NCBI GenBank assembly: GCA_028291615.1
Contig: JAQGHM010000067.1
Span: forward strand, 22,551 to 86,550
Origin: Phycisphaerales bacterium
GTDB taxonomy: Bacteria > Planctomycetota > Phycisphaerae > Tepidisphaerales > Tepidisphaeraceae
DNA length: 64,000 nucleotides
Direction of reading: 5' to 3'
The position numbers and the translations under genes are program-made. Positions within the stretch are counted from its first letter, which is position 1, and each line of letters starts with the position of its first letter. This document shows, piece after piece, positions 8,547-16,850 of the stretch. The notes under the pieces are model-generated. The model worked only from the letters and a program-made list of their open reading frames with translations. It made no database searches and was not told where the DNA came from.

Positions 8547-10001
8547 ATGTCGAGAATTGTCCGCGCGTTGTCGGTTGCCTTGTTCTTCCTGGCTGGGTGC
8601 GGGGCGCGGGCCGCTGATCGGCCCAATGTGTTGCTGATCATCTCTGATGATCTGGCGGCGCGGCTGGGGTGTTATGGGGATCCGCTGGTGACGTCGCCTA
8701 ATATTGATCGGCTGGCGGGGCGGGGGGTGCGGTTTGATCGGGCTTATTGCCAGTTTCCGCTTTGCAATCCGTCTCGGGCTTCATTCCTGACGGGGCTGCG
8801 GCCGGACACGTTGCGGGTTTACGAGAACGCTACGCAGTTTCGCAAGAATGTTCCGGATGCGCAGTCGGTGGGGCAGACGTTTCAGAAGGCGGGGTATTAC
8901 GTGGCGCGGGTGGGTAAGTTGTATCACTACGGCGTGCCGGCGCAGATCGGGACGGACGGGATGGACGATCCGCCTTCGTGGGCGGAGCGGTACAACCCGA
9001 AGGGTGCGGATGTGGAGGAGCAGGCGCCGCTGGTGAAGCGGGTGGAGCTGGATGCGAAGACGGGGAAGGCGGTGCTGACGACGGGCAATGCGCTGAATAA
9101 GACCGGGGCGACGCTGAGCTGGCTGGAGGCGGAGGGGCCGGACTCGGGGCAGACGGATGGGAAGATCGCGGACCGGTCGATCGCGCTGCTGGAGGCGCAT
9201 AAGGAGAAGCCGTTTTTCCTGGCGGTGGGATTTTTCCGGCCACATACGCCTTACGTCGCGCCGAAGAAATATTTTGAGGGGTATCCGACCGATCGGATCG
9301 TGCTGCCGACCGTGCCGGCGGACTATCGCGCGAGCGTGCCGAAGCCGGCGTTCACGTTCCGCAAGGAAGAGGAGGCGATGGACGACGAGCAGCGGCGCAT
9401 GGCGATCCGCGCGTATCATGCCTCGACCAGTTTCATGGATGCGCAGGCGGGGCGCGTGCTGGATGCGCTGGAGCGGCTTAAGCTCGCTGACAACACAGTG
9501 GTCGTGTTCATGAGCGACCATGGGTATCAACTGTACGAGCATCAGCTCTGGCAGAAGATGACGCTTTTTGAGAACAGCGCGCGGGTGCCGCTGATCATCG
9601 CTGCACCGGGTGGGGCGAAGGGGGCAGTGTCGAAGCGGGTGGTGGAGCTGGTGGATTTGCACGCGACGCTGGCGGACCTATGCGGGGTGGCGGCGCCGGC
9701 GAAGCTCGACGGCGTGAGTTTGAAGGCGCTGGTGGCGGATCCGAATGCGCCGTGGGACCGGCCGGCGATTACGCAGGTGACGCGCGGCGGCGGCGCGGGC
9801 GGGGCGAAGCGGATCATGGGGTACAGCGTGCGCACGGACCGCTGGCGGTACACGGAGTGGGACGGCGGGAAGGCGGGGGTTGAGTTGTATGATCACGACG
9901 TCGATCCGCGGGAGCTGACGAACTTGGCGAAAGACGCGGGGCGGGCGGACATCGTCGTCCAGATGAAAGGTTTGCTGGGTGGAATGGCGAAGCCGCGATG
10001 A
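8547..10001 (+). CDS. Sulfatase (iduronate-2-sulfatase-like), exported
   Basis: 484 aa. Formylglycine-type sulfatase: metal-binding Asp pair in ISDDL (34-35) and the CNPSRASFLTG signature with Cys73 as the residue converted to formylglycine. FFRPHTPYVAPKKYF and MSDHGYQLYEHQLW are conserved active-site parts and resemble iduronate-2-sulfatase-type enzymes. The leader contains LAGC at residues 15-18, a possible lipobox; cleavage at ARA-AD by signal peptidase I is the alternative. Start chosen at ATG 8547 because of GGAGG ten bases before it. Likely removes sulfate esters from polysaccharides outside the cytoplasm. Confidence 0.93.
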   Translation: MSRIVRALSVALFFLAGCGARAADRPNVLLIISDDLAARLGCYGDPLVTSPNIDRLAGRGVRFDRAYCQFPLCNPSRASFLTGLRPDTLRVYENATQFRKNVPDAQSVGQTFQKAGYYVARVGKLYHYGVPAQIGTDGMDDPPSWAERYNPKGADVEEQAPLVKRVELDAKTGKAVLTTGNALNKTGATLSWLEAEGPDSGQTDGKIADRSIALLEAHKEKPFFLAVGFFRPHTPYVAPKKYFEGYPTDRIVLPTVPADYRASVPKPAFTFRKEEEAMDDEQRRMAIRAYHASTSFMDAQAGRVLDALERLKLADNTVVVFMSDHGYQLYEHQLWQKMTLFENSARVPLIIAAPGGAKGAVSKRVVELVDLHATLADLCGVAAPAKLDGVSLKALVADPNAPWDRPAITQVTRGGGAGGAKRIMGYSVRTDRWRYTEWDGGKAGVELYDHDVDPRELTNLAKDAGRADIVVQMKGLLGGMAKPR

Positions 10002-10228
10002 TGGTCGGCAGAAACTCGCCGATGGGCCGACTGGCGCAGCCTGGAGGAGCCCGCGGTTTGGGAGTTGCAGGGCCGATAATCCTTAGCCGTGAATTAGAAA
10101 TCGCCATTGGCTTGGGCGCGAAAGCTGGGGTATTGTTGAGGCGTCCGGCGCTGTTGGTTGGCGGCGGATCCACAGTGGGTGTGGCACATCCAGATTGGGT
10201 TTCATTGCGTCGAGGAGGCGCATCTCCC

Positions 10229-11515
10229 ATGCTTCAGAAGAAACATTCGCGCCGGGATTGCCGGCTGGCTGCCGGGTTTTCGCACATCAATGGGGGATTT
10301 TCTCCGGTCGAGCAATTGGAAGGGCGGCTGCTCTTTTCGACCTACATCGTCACGGGCGCGGGGGATGGCGCTGGCAGCGTGACTCCGGTGGTCAAGGGCA
10401 TTTATGCGGCGACCACGCTGCGGGGAGCCATTGCGGCGGCTAATGCGAAGCCCGACACGGACCTGATCCTGCTCAATCCGTTCTTCAAGGGGACGATCAC
10501 GCTTTCGCCGGCGGCGGGCGAACTGGCGATCACGAACAACGTGACAATCCAGGGATTCGGCGCCAACCGGCAGGCGATCAACGGTGGCGGCGCGGGACGC
10601 GTGTTCAGCGTTGCGGCCGGTGTGACCGCGGAGATCAATGACCTGACGATATTCAATGGCGTCGCCGGGCAGGACCTGCCGGGCGGGGGTGGGATTCGCA
10701 ACCTCGGCACGCTGACGCTCAATCGCGATACGATTCGCAATAACGTGGTCGTGACCAACGACGGCGGCGGCGTGTTCAACGCCGGCACGCTGAACGTGCT
10801 CAACTCGACCTTCAGCAATAACACCGCGGCAGGCTCGGGGGGCGGGCTCTTTAACAAGGGGACGGCGACCGTCGTCAACTCCACGTTCGCGGGAAACACC
10901 GCGAGCTTCGGCGGCGGGATCGACAACCTGGACGGCGCGACGCTGCTGGTGGTGAATTCGACGATCAGCGGAAATAAGGCGACGATCTCGGGCGGCGGTA
11001 TCGCCTCGACGTTGAATGACCCGCTCGCCACGCCGGGGACGCGCCTGAACAACACGATCGTTGCGGGAAATGTCTTTAACCCGTCGATCCCGGGGGCGCT
11101 GGGGCCGGACCTGTACGGGTTCTTCAACTCGGCGAGCTCGAACAACCTGATCGGGTCGCTCGGCTTTGCGAAGGGGCTTGATGCAAGCAAGAACCTGCTG
11201 GGTTCGATCGAGAACGCGACGCCGGCGATCGACGCGATGCTGGCGCCGCTGGGCGATTACGGTGGCACCACGCAGACGATGCCGCCAATTGCGGGAAGCC
11301 GCGCGATCGACGGCGGGAATAATGCGCTGGTGCCTGCGGGCGTGTTCAGCGATCAACGCGGCTTGTCGCGCATCTCGCACGGCACGGTCGATATCGGCGC
11401 GGTTGAGGTCCAGGTCCGCGGCAACGGCAACGGACGCGGCGACTGGGAATGGAATTTCAACGGCAGCGGTAAAGACAAAGAGAAGGATAAAGACAAGGAC
11501 AAGAAGGACGACTGA
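10229..11515 (+). CDS. Secreted beta-helix (choice-of-anchor Q type) protein
   Basis: 428 aa. The N-terminus is not a normal signal peptide but carries EQLEGRLLFS, the planctomycete-specific motif near the start of exported proteins. The body is a right-handed parallel beta-helix with repeated turns of the form NSTFSNNTAAGSGGGLFN and ends in RAIDGG...DIGAVE, as in choice-of-anchor Q and Chlamydia Pmp-like proteins. The last 15 residues are almost only Lys, Asp and Glu. Start chosen by GAGGAGG before ATG 10229; a longer upstream frame is rejected. Follows the sulfatase by 227 bases in which no clear promoter was found. Probably an envelope or extracellular protein of unknown ligand. Confidence 0.82.
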   Translation: MLQKKHSRRDCRLAAGFSHINGGFSPVEQLEGRLLFSTYIVTGAGDGAGSVTPVVKGIYAATTLRGAIAAANAKPDTDLILLNPFFKGTITLSPAAGELAITNNVTIQGFGANRQAINGGGAGRVFSVAAGVTAEINDLTIFNGVAGQDLPGGGGIRNLGTLTLNRDTIRNNVVVTNDGGGVFNAGTLNVLNSTFSNNTAAGSGGGLFNKGTATVVNSTFAGNTASFGGGIDNLDGATLLVVNSTISGNKATISGGGIASTLNDPLATPGTRLNNTIVAGNVFNPSIPGALGPDLYGFFNSASSNNLIGSLGFAKGLDASKNLLGSIENATPAIDAMLAPLGDYGGTTQTMPPIAGSRAIDGGNNALVPAGVFSDQRGLSRISHGTVDIGAVEVQVRGNGNGRGDWEWNFNGSGKDKEKDKDKDKKDD

Positions 11516-11545
11516 TATTCAGGCGTTGAATTGAGTCACAGCGAA

Positions 11546-11580
11546 ACGGGCCGCGCGCGTGCGCGTGTCCGTTTTCTTTT
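11546..11580 (+). terminator. Probable terminator after beta-helix gene
   Basis: Imperfect GC-rich hairpin (ACGGGCCGCGCG pairing with CGCGTGTCCGT) followed by TTTTCTTTT, 30 bases after the stop codon. Confidence 0.55.
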
Positions 11581-11616
11581 GCCCTGCGATAAAAGCGACG
11601 GACGCGGCGGATTGTA

Positions 11617-12306
11617 TCAGGCGAAGGCAGCGAGAAAGTTTTGGGCGAAGGATTGTTTTAGATGGGCCATCGTGGGGGCGGCGTCGCCGAGGATATTGTG
11701 GATCGAGGTGATGGGGCGATTTAAGCCGCAGGGGTTGATGAGATTGAAGAGGGAGAGGTCGGTGGTGAGGTTGAGCGCGATGCCGTGGAGAGAGACGCCA
11801 CGCTTGATGCGGACGCCCAGGGCGCAGATCTTGGCTGATGAGAAAACCCTGCCCGTCCCGGTTTTTTCGGCACAGGAAACCGCCCCCGTCCCGCTTTGTT
11901 GCGTCACCCAGACGCCGATGGCGGTTTCGTCTTTAAAGGCGTTTATGCCGTAATGGGCGAGGGTGGCTATGACGACGTCTTCGAGCTTGCGGACGTAGGC
12001 GCCGACGGAGAGGGCGTGGTCGTTGAGGCGGATGATCGGATAGGCGACGAGTTGGCCGGGGGCGTGGAGGGTGATGTCGCCGCCTCGGTCCGATTCGACG
12101 ATTTCGATGTTCATCTGCTGGAGCAGGCGAGGGTCAGCGATGAGATTTTTTTGGCTGTCGGCGGCGCGGCGGCCGAGCGTGATGACGGGTGGATGTTCGA
12201 GGAGGAGGAGCGTCTCCTGGGCACCGGCGAGGATCTGGGCGTGGAGGTCTTCCTGGATTTGCCAGGCGTCGCGGTAGGGGATAAGGCCTAGGTCCTGGGT
12301 GCGCAT
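11617..12306 (-). CDS. lipB: Octanoyl-[ACP]:protein octanoyltransferase
   Basis: 229 aa from ATG 12306. Transfers octanoyl groups from ACP to lipoyl domains, the first step of lipoate synthesis; cytoplasmic. Motifs: RGGDITLHAPGQLVAYP (residues 74-90), KICALGVR with catalytic Lys159, SLHGIALN, and NPCG with catalytic Cys193. Residues 135-157 between GVWV and the catalytic Lys are an extra Gly/Thr-rich insertion (see the repeat at 11836-11904). A start at 12351 is possible, but 12306 has TAAACT seven bases upstream (12314-12319) and gives a normal N-terminus. Its partner lipA is not in the window. Confidence 0.94.
   Translation of the reverse strand: MRTQDLGLIPYRDAWQIQEDLHAQILAGAQETLLLLEHPPVITLGRRAADSQKNLIADPRLLQQMNIEIVESDRGGDITLHAPGQLVAYPIIRLNDHALSVGAYVRKLEDVVIATLAHYGINAFKDETAIGVWVTQQSGTGAVSCAEKTGTGRVFSSAKICALGVRIKRGVSLHGIALNLTTDLSLFNLINPCGLNRPITSIHNILGDAAPTMAHLKQSFAQNFLAAFA
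11836..11904 (-). repeat. In-frame repeat-derived insertion inside lipB
   Basis: About 69 bases that encode residues 135-157, absent from ordinary LipB. Two related copies can be seen, encoding SGTGAVSC and TGTGRVFS, each built on a GGGACGGG core followed by a GGTTT/GGGTTT element. The in-frame character and internal duplication suggest a small mobile repeat tolerated in a surface loop; this is an inference. Confidence 0.45.
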
Positions 12307-12441
12307 GTATTGGAGTTTAGGGCGGCTGGTCTTCCCGGAGGCGCGGCGCATGGCTAGGCGGGCGAAACCGCGAAGCGACTTAGGCGGTCCCTGTGGGAGC
12401 GGAGCGCTGGGAATGCGGGGGCGGTGGCCGGAGCCCTCTGG

Positions 12442-13272
12442 CTATTTGGTGTTTTCCCGAAGGAAGGTGATGGTTTTGGGCCAGGCTTGTTCGGCGGCCT
12501 TTTGGTTGGCGCCGTTTTGGCCGTCTTGTTGGCGGAGGAAGCCGTGGCCTGCGCCTTCGTAGATGTTGGGCTCGTAGGTCTTTTTCAGTTCCTTCACCTT
12601 GTCTTCGGCGGGCTTGATGGTGGCGTTGACGCGGTTGTCGTTCCCGCCGTAGTTGCCCAGGACCGGGGCCTTGAGCTTCTCGAGGGCGGCGGCATTGGGG
12701 CTGGTGCCGTAATAGACGACGGCGGCATTGAGGTCGGGTTGCTCGGTGGCGTAGCGGAAGCTGGTGCCGCCGCCCCAGCAAAAGCCGATGGTGGCGGTCT
12801 TGCCGTTGGCGGCGGGAATCTTCAGGGCATAGTCGCGGGTGGCGTTGAGCATGGTGGTGACGAGCTTGGGGTCGAGGCCGGAGACGGCTTTGGTGACGGC
12901 CGATCGGTCGCCCAGCGCGTCGGTGCCTTTGCCGGCGGGGCCGCTGAGCAGATCGGGGGCGATGGCGATGAAACCGTCGGCGGCGAGTTGGTCGGCGACG
13001 GAGCGGATCCAATCCGAGAGGCCAAAGATTTCCTGGATGACGATCACGACCGGCGCCTTTTCCTTGCGCTCGGGGTAGACGACGAAGGCTTTCATCTTCG
13101 CATCGGAACCGGGGACGGCGATCTCGACCCATTCACCGTGGCGCGGGGAGGCATCGAGGCGGGCCTTGGCCTCCTTCTCGCCGGGCGGGAGCGCCGGTTG
13201 ATCGGCGGCGAAGGCGAAGGTCGAGAAGAGAAGCGCAAGGGCGGCGACGGCGGTTGGGGTGAGGTGTCTCAT
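12442..13272 (-). CDS. Exported dienelactone hydrolase-family protein
   Basis: 276 aa with a signal peptide ending AFA-AD. Alpha/beta-hydrolase of the DLH group: QEIFGL with Glu81, nucleophile Cys165 in GFCWGG, and His in EGAGHGF. Classical DLH opens dienelactones in aromatic degradation, but exported planctomycete homologues have unknown substrates and may be esterases. A separate transcription unit; a 13-bp inverted repeat lies between it and the upstream pseudopilin gene. Confidence 0.88.
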   Translation of the reverse strand: MRHLTPTAVAALALLFSTFAFAADQPALPPGEKEAKARLDASPRHGEWVEIAVPGSDAKMKAFVVYPERKEKAPVVIVIQEIFGLSDWIRSVADQLAADGFIAIAPDLLSGPAGKGTDALGDRSAVTKAVSGLDPKLVTTMLNATRDYALKIPAANGKTATIGFCWGGGTSFRYATEQPDLNAAVVYYGTSPNAAALEKLKAPVLGNYGGNDNRVNATIKPAEDKVKELKKTYEPNIYEGAGHGFLRQQDGQNGANQKAAEQAWPKTITFLRENTK

Positions 13273-13312
13273 GGCGGGTATTGTGAGCGACGGGAATTGG
13301 ATGGGTCAAGCG

Positions 13313-13354
13313 GCGTCCGTCGAATTCGCGCGGGTCGCTGCATTCGACGGACGC
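13313..13354. repeat. Perfect 13-bp inverted repeat
   Basis: Arms GCGTCCGTCGAAT and ATTCGACGGACGC with a 16-base spacer, just downstream of the pseudopilin stop and upstream of the dienelactone hydrolase start (minus strand). No T-run follows, so it is either a weak terminator of the pilin gene or a protein-binding site for the hydrolase promoter. Confidence 0.6.
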
Positions 13355-13384
13355 TTGCGTCTGATTGGTGTGTCCTGAGCCAGA

Positions 13385-13873
13385 TCATTCTGGCGAGAAC
13401 TTTTCCATCATGTGCTGCAATTGCGACACGTGGGCATTGGCGCGATGGAGCAGCGTGATCGCATCGCGGAGCGACTGCTTGAGGTCGATGTAGGCCTCTT
13501 GATACTTCCTGTTGTCAGCGGGCCCCAGCTTCGGCATCGCCTCCAAGTGTTCGCGGAGGGCGGTTTCGCTCTGGTCCAGGCGTTCGGCAATGGCCGCGAC
13601 CGTTCGCATGTCCGGCACCTTTTCGCCATCGAAAATTTCCGCAGCCTGGTTCAAGGTTCCCTCCAAACCGCCTCCATTGTCAGCGCTGCCGATCGTCTCA
13701 AGAACGGCGCTGGCAACCCCACGCAGTTTCTCAAACTGCCTCGCATTCATGGCTGCTTCACGCACCTTCTGAACGGCTGGCACCAGCAGGGCAATCAGAA
13801 TTGCAATGATGGCGATTACCACCAACAATTCGATCAGGGTGAAACCGCGCGCTTTCCGAGTGCTTTGCCTCAT
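13385..13873 (-). CDS. Type IV pilin-like (pseudopilin) protein
   Basis: 162 aa. Perfect prepilin peptidase signature: short basic leader, [20 protein letters not shown] with cleavage after Gly and Glu at +5, then a helical, partly coiled-coil soluble domain (residues 60-160) without the beta-sheet seen in the DUF1559 group. Probably a minor pseudopilin of a type II-like secretion or pilus system assembled in the cytoplasmic membrane. GGAGG precedes the ATG. Stands alone; no other secretion genes are nearby. Confidence 0.88.
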   Translation of the reverse strand: MRQSTRKARGFTLIELLVVIAIIAILIALLVPAVQKVREAAMNARQFEKLRGVASAVLETIGSADNGGGLEGTLNQAAEIFDGEKVPDMRTVAAIAERLDQSETALREHLEAMPKLGPADNRKYQEAYIDLKQSLRDAITLLHRANAHVSQLQHMMEKFSPE

Positions 13874-13996
13874 CGCGAACCTCCGAGTTAGAGTTGTTGC
13901 AAGGTTCAGAAATGCCCGATGCGAAGCAGCAAATTAATAAGCGCGGGAGTACGCGTCAATTAAAATATGGGGCGCGCGAATGAATTTTTCGGCGGA

Positions 13997-14614
13997 TCAG
14001 TCTTTCTTGGGGAGCTTGCCGACCAATCGCCCGAGGAGCTTTTTGGCGTACATCGACGAGCGTTCGCGGATGCCGTCCTCCTCGACTTCCTCGTCCCAGC
14101 CGAGCTCGGGAATGCGCGTGATGCAGCGGCCTTCGGTGGGTTTGAGGACCATCCAGGCGCAGGCCTTGATCAGTTGGTCCTTGTCCACTTCGCTCTTGAG
14201 CTTGTCGAAGATGACGTAGGCGGTTTCGCCTTCGAATTCGCTGTGGATCATGTCCGCCAGGCAGGCGACGCTCATCAGGTTGCGGACGCGCTGGGGGACG
14301 TTTTCTTCCTTGGCGCCGGACCAATCGTTGAGCTTGGCGGTCCAGTCGTCGAGGCGCTTCTTCGAATCGTTGTCGAGGCTGTCGAGGTCGGCGGCGAGGG
14401 GCGTGATGAAACCGGTGTCTTCCTCGGCATCTTCGTAGGTGATGGCGTCGATGTCTTTCTGAGTGATCGCGTTGATCGAGTTCTCGGGCTTGGCGGGGGC
14501 GGCGGCTTGGGTGGTCGCTTGCGTCGTCGCCGGTTTGGTGGCGGGTTTCGGAGACTCCGCGCGGGCAAGAAGGCAGGGGAGACAAATCAGGATTGCGATC
14601 AGTATGAGACGCAT
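13997..14614 (-). CDS. Secreted protein of unknown function
   Basis: 205 aa. Signal peptide LILIAILICLPCLLARA, an Ala/Thr/Pro/Lys linker (PATKPATTQATTQAA), then an acidic, mostly helical domain with no recognised family. The C-terminus ends in KLLGRLVGKLPKKD. Start chosen at ATG 14614, where the signal peptide begins; there is no Shine-Dalgarno, but TATACT lies at 14624-14629, nine bases upstream. Downstream of the ABC permease gene with its own apparent promoter. Confidence 0.72.
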   Translation of the reverse strand: MRLILIAILICLPCLLARAESPKPATKPATTQATTQAAAPAKPENSINAITQKDIDAITYEDAEEDTGFITPLAADLDSLDNDSKKRLDDWTAKLNDWSGAKEENVPQRVRNLMSVACLADMIHSEFEGETAYVIFDKLKSEVDKDQLIKACAWMVLKPTEGRCITRIPELGWDEEVEEDGIRERSSMYAKKLLGRLVGKLPKKD

Positions 14615-14710
14615 GATCAAAAGAGTATAGCCCGAATGGGCTCGGTGTTGCAGGGAATTCGGCTCGCTTCGGCTGCTGTCGGGAGGTCGCCTACAGCCGG
14701 ATGGCAAGGG

Positions 14711-16786
14711 TTAGACGCGGTGAACCGAGGCGGCAGGTGGTTCGGAACTGCTCGGGATGACCTCAAAGCCGCGCCCTGGCTCGCGAGGACGAAGACGGTT
14801 GATCAACCAGAAACCCGCGAAGCAGAGCAGAAGTCCGATGATCAGACGAACGGCTCCGGCACCATCGAGGATCGGTTGGGCGGCTTCGGAAGTTTGATGA
14901 TGCACTTCCCACGCGGCAAGGCCGACCGTACCCGCGTCGTACAGGCCGTGCAACAGCATCGCGGGGAAGATCGAGCCGCTGCGCCAGACGATCCAGCCGA
15001 GCACGATGCCCAGCAGCGCGCGCAGGGCGAAGCCGTGCAGGTCGAGATGCGCGGCGGCGAAGATCGCGGCGGTGATGACGATTGCGGCCCACGGCCGGTT
15101 CCTGCGCATCAGCGCGGTCTGGATCGGCCCGCGGAAGAGCAACTCTTCAAAGATGCCGGCGAACGCGCCGATGAAGAGCGCGGTGAAGACCGGATGAGTC
15201 TGAAGCAGCGGGACGAGCAGGTCGTTCATGAACTTTTCGGTTTCGCTGTCGGCGGGCCAGAAGTGCCGCTGCACGCCGCTGAGCAGGCCAACGACGGGAA
15301 CAAGTCCCAACCCGAGCAGTGAGCCTCCGACGATGGCCGCCGCGCTGGGGGCGTATAGTTTGAACGTCTCGCGCCACTTCCACTTTCCCAGTAGTGCGAA
15401 GAGCACAGCGGGCGCGAAAAACAGGGCGATCTGGCTGACCGCCAACATCACGTACAGGCCCCACTTCAGGAGCGAAGGCTGGACGTAAAACATCAGCAAC
15501 ATGCAGAGGGCGAAGAGGGCGATCGCCTCGTCCACGGCGGGCAATCTCGCTTGCCGTCGGTCGCCGCGCCGGCCCAGGCCCTTCAAACTGAGCGGTTCCC
15601 AGCCGGGGTTTACGAGTTGTTCATTCGAGAAAAGCCTCGCCGCGATCGAAAGCAGCAGGCCCGCGTAAACCAATGACGAGGCGAACGCCAGTGCGAACGC
15701 GCCGCCCGACCATTTGCCGCGAAGCACGTCGCGCATGACGAGCGTGGTGTTGGCGATGGGCGTAATCAGCAGGCCGGGCGTGGTCTTTACATCAGCGATC
15801 GAGAGCGCGAGACTCGCCAGCGGCAAGAGCATCGCGGGCGTTGCATAGGAATTCGCCTCGCGGAACGTGCGGGCGAGCAGGCCGACGATCAGCACCAGCG
15901 TGGTGAAGAAAATCAGCGCCGGCGTCGCGGCGAGAAACGTGAGGGCGAGCGTCCCCACGCTCAGCGATAGCGTCTCCCCCGGAGCCACCAGCGAGAACGT
16001 CCGCCAGAGCACCAGCGACATGCTGATCATGTTGAGCGCGGCGGTCACCAGGCCGCAGAGCAGTACGAGCAAACCCTTGGCCAGCAGCAATTCGGTGCGG
16101 CCGGCGGGGGTGACCAAGAGCGTCTCCAGCGTCCCCAGTTCGCGCTCGGTGGTGGTGGCGGCGAGGGCGGGGAACAGCGCCCCGAGCATGCCGGTGACAA
16201 GCACCAGCAGCGGCAGGAGCTGCGCCAATCGGTTGCCCATGCGCTGGCCGGCGGTGGCAACATCCTCGGTCTTGCGCTCGATGCTGCGCGTCACGCCCAC
16301 CGGCGCGCCGTACTTCTCAAGACGCTTGGCGATCACCCACTCCTGGTAATCGGCCAGGATGTGGTTGAGCTTCCGCTCGACGAAATCGGCCTCGGTGCGG
16401 CTGCGATCGAAGCGCAGCACGATCGCGGGATTCTTGCCCGCGATCAGGTCGCGCTCGAAGTCGTCGGGAAGCTGGACCAGCCCGTCGATTTCTCCCGCGA
16501 GCAGGCCGCGCATCGGATTGCCGGATTCGAACACCTCGAGCCCGCTGGTGTCCACCAACAATCGCTTGGTTAGTTCCGGCGCGGCGGCGCGGTTGACGAG
16601 CGTGATCTTGTAGCGCGTCTCCTTCAGGTTATCGACCTTAGCCTTGCCGAGCGTTGCCAGGGCGATCGTGAGGAGCGGGTAGAGGACGAGCGGCACGCCG
16701 AACATCACCGCCAGCGACCGGCGGTCGCGCAGCATTTCGCGGAGTTCTTTGAGGAAGACGGTTTTAACGATGGAAAGTCGGAGCAA
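14711..16786 (-). CDS. ABC-2 permease fused to CPBP intramembrane protease
   Basis: 691 aa. Residues 1-400 are an ABC-2/NatB-type permease: one N-terminal membrane helix, a large extracytoplasmic loop (about 50-170) and a five-helix block containing TTERELGTLETLLVTPA. Residues about 430-660 are a CPBP (CAAX-protease-like) membrane domain with EELLFRGPIQ and FAAAHLDLH, the Glu-Glu and His metal-site motifs. Fused proteins of this kind occur with NatA ATPases and are thought to export peptides, ions or drugs; substrate unknown. TTG start is supported by AAAGGA five bases upstream. Third gene of the operon with the ATPase at 19145-19966. Confidence 0.88.
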   Translation of the reverse strand: MLRLSIVKTVFLKELREMLRDRRSLAVMFGVPLVLYPLLTIALATLGKAKVDNLKETRYKITLVNRAAAPELTKRLLVDTSGLEVFESGNPMRGLLAGEIDGLVQLPDDFERDLIAGKNPAIVLRFDRSRTEADFVERKLNHILADYQEWVIAKRLEKYGAPVGVTRSIERKTEDVATAGQRMGNRLAQLLPLLVLVTGMLGALFPALAATTTERELGTLETLLVTPAGRTELLLAKGLLVLLCGLVTAALNMISMSLVLWRTFSLVAPGETLSLSVGTLALTFLAATPALIFFTTLVLIVGLLARTFREANSYATPAMLLPLASLALSIADVKTTPGLLITPIANTTLVMRDVLRGKWSGGAFALAFASSLVYAGLLLSIAARLFSNEQLVNPGWEPLSLKGLGRRGDRRQARLPAVDEAIALFALCMLLMFYVQPSLLKWGLYVMLAVSQIALFFAPAVLFALLGKWKWRETFKLYAPSAAAIVGGSLLGLGLVPVVGLLSGVQRHFWPADSETEKFMNDLLVPLLQTHPVFTALFIGAFAGIFEELLFRGPIQTALMRRNRPWAAIVITAAIFAAAHLDLHGFALRALLGIVLGWIVWRSGSIFPAMLLHGLYDAGTVGLAAWEVHHQTSEAAQPILDGAGAVRLIIGLLLCFAGFWLINRLRPREPGRGFEVIPSSSEPPAASVHRV

Positions 16787-16850
16787 GGTAGTCCTTTACA
16801 TATGCTCGGGGGGCGGGGGCGTCCAGCGAGCGATGCGGCTCATTACGATG

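Noticed and set aside
13967..15322. 451-codon plus-strand frame
   Set aside because: Lies antisense to the unknown secreted protein and the ABC/CPBP permease; no motif of its own.
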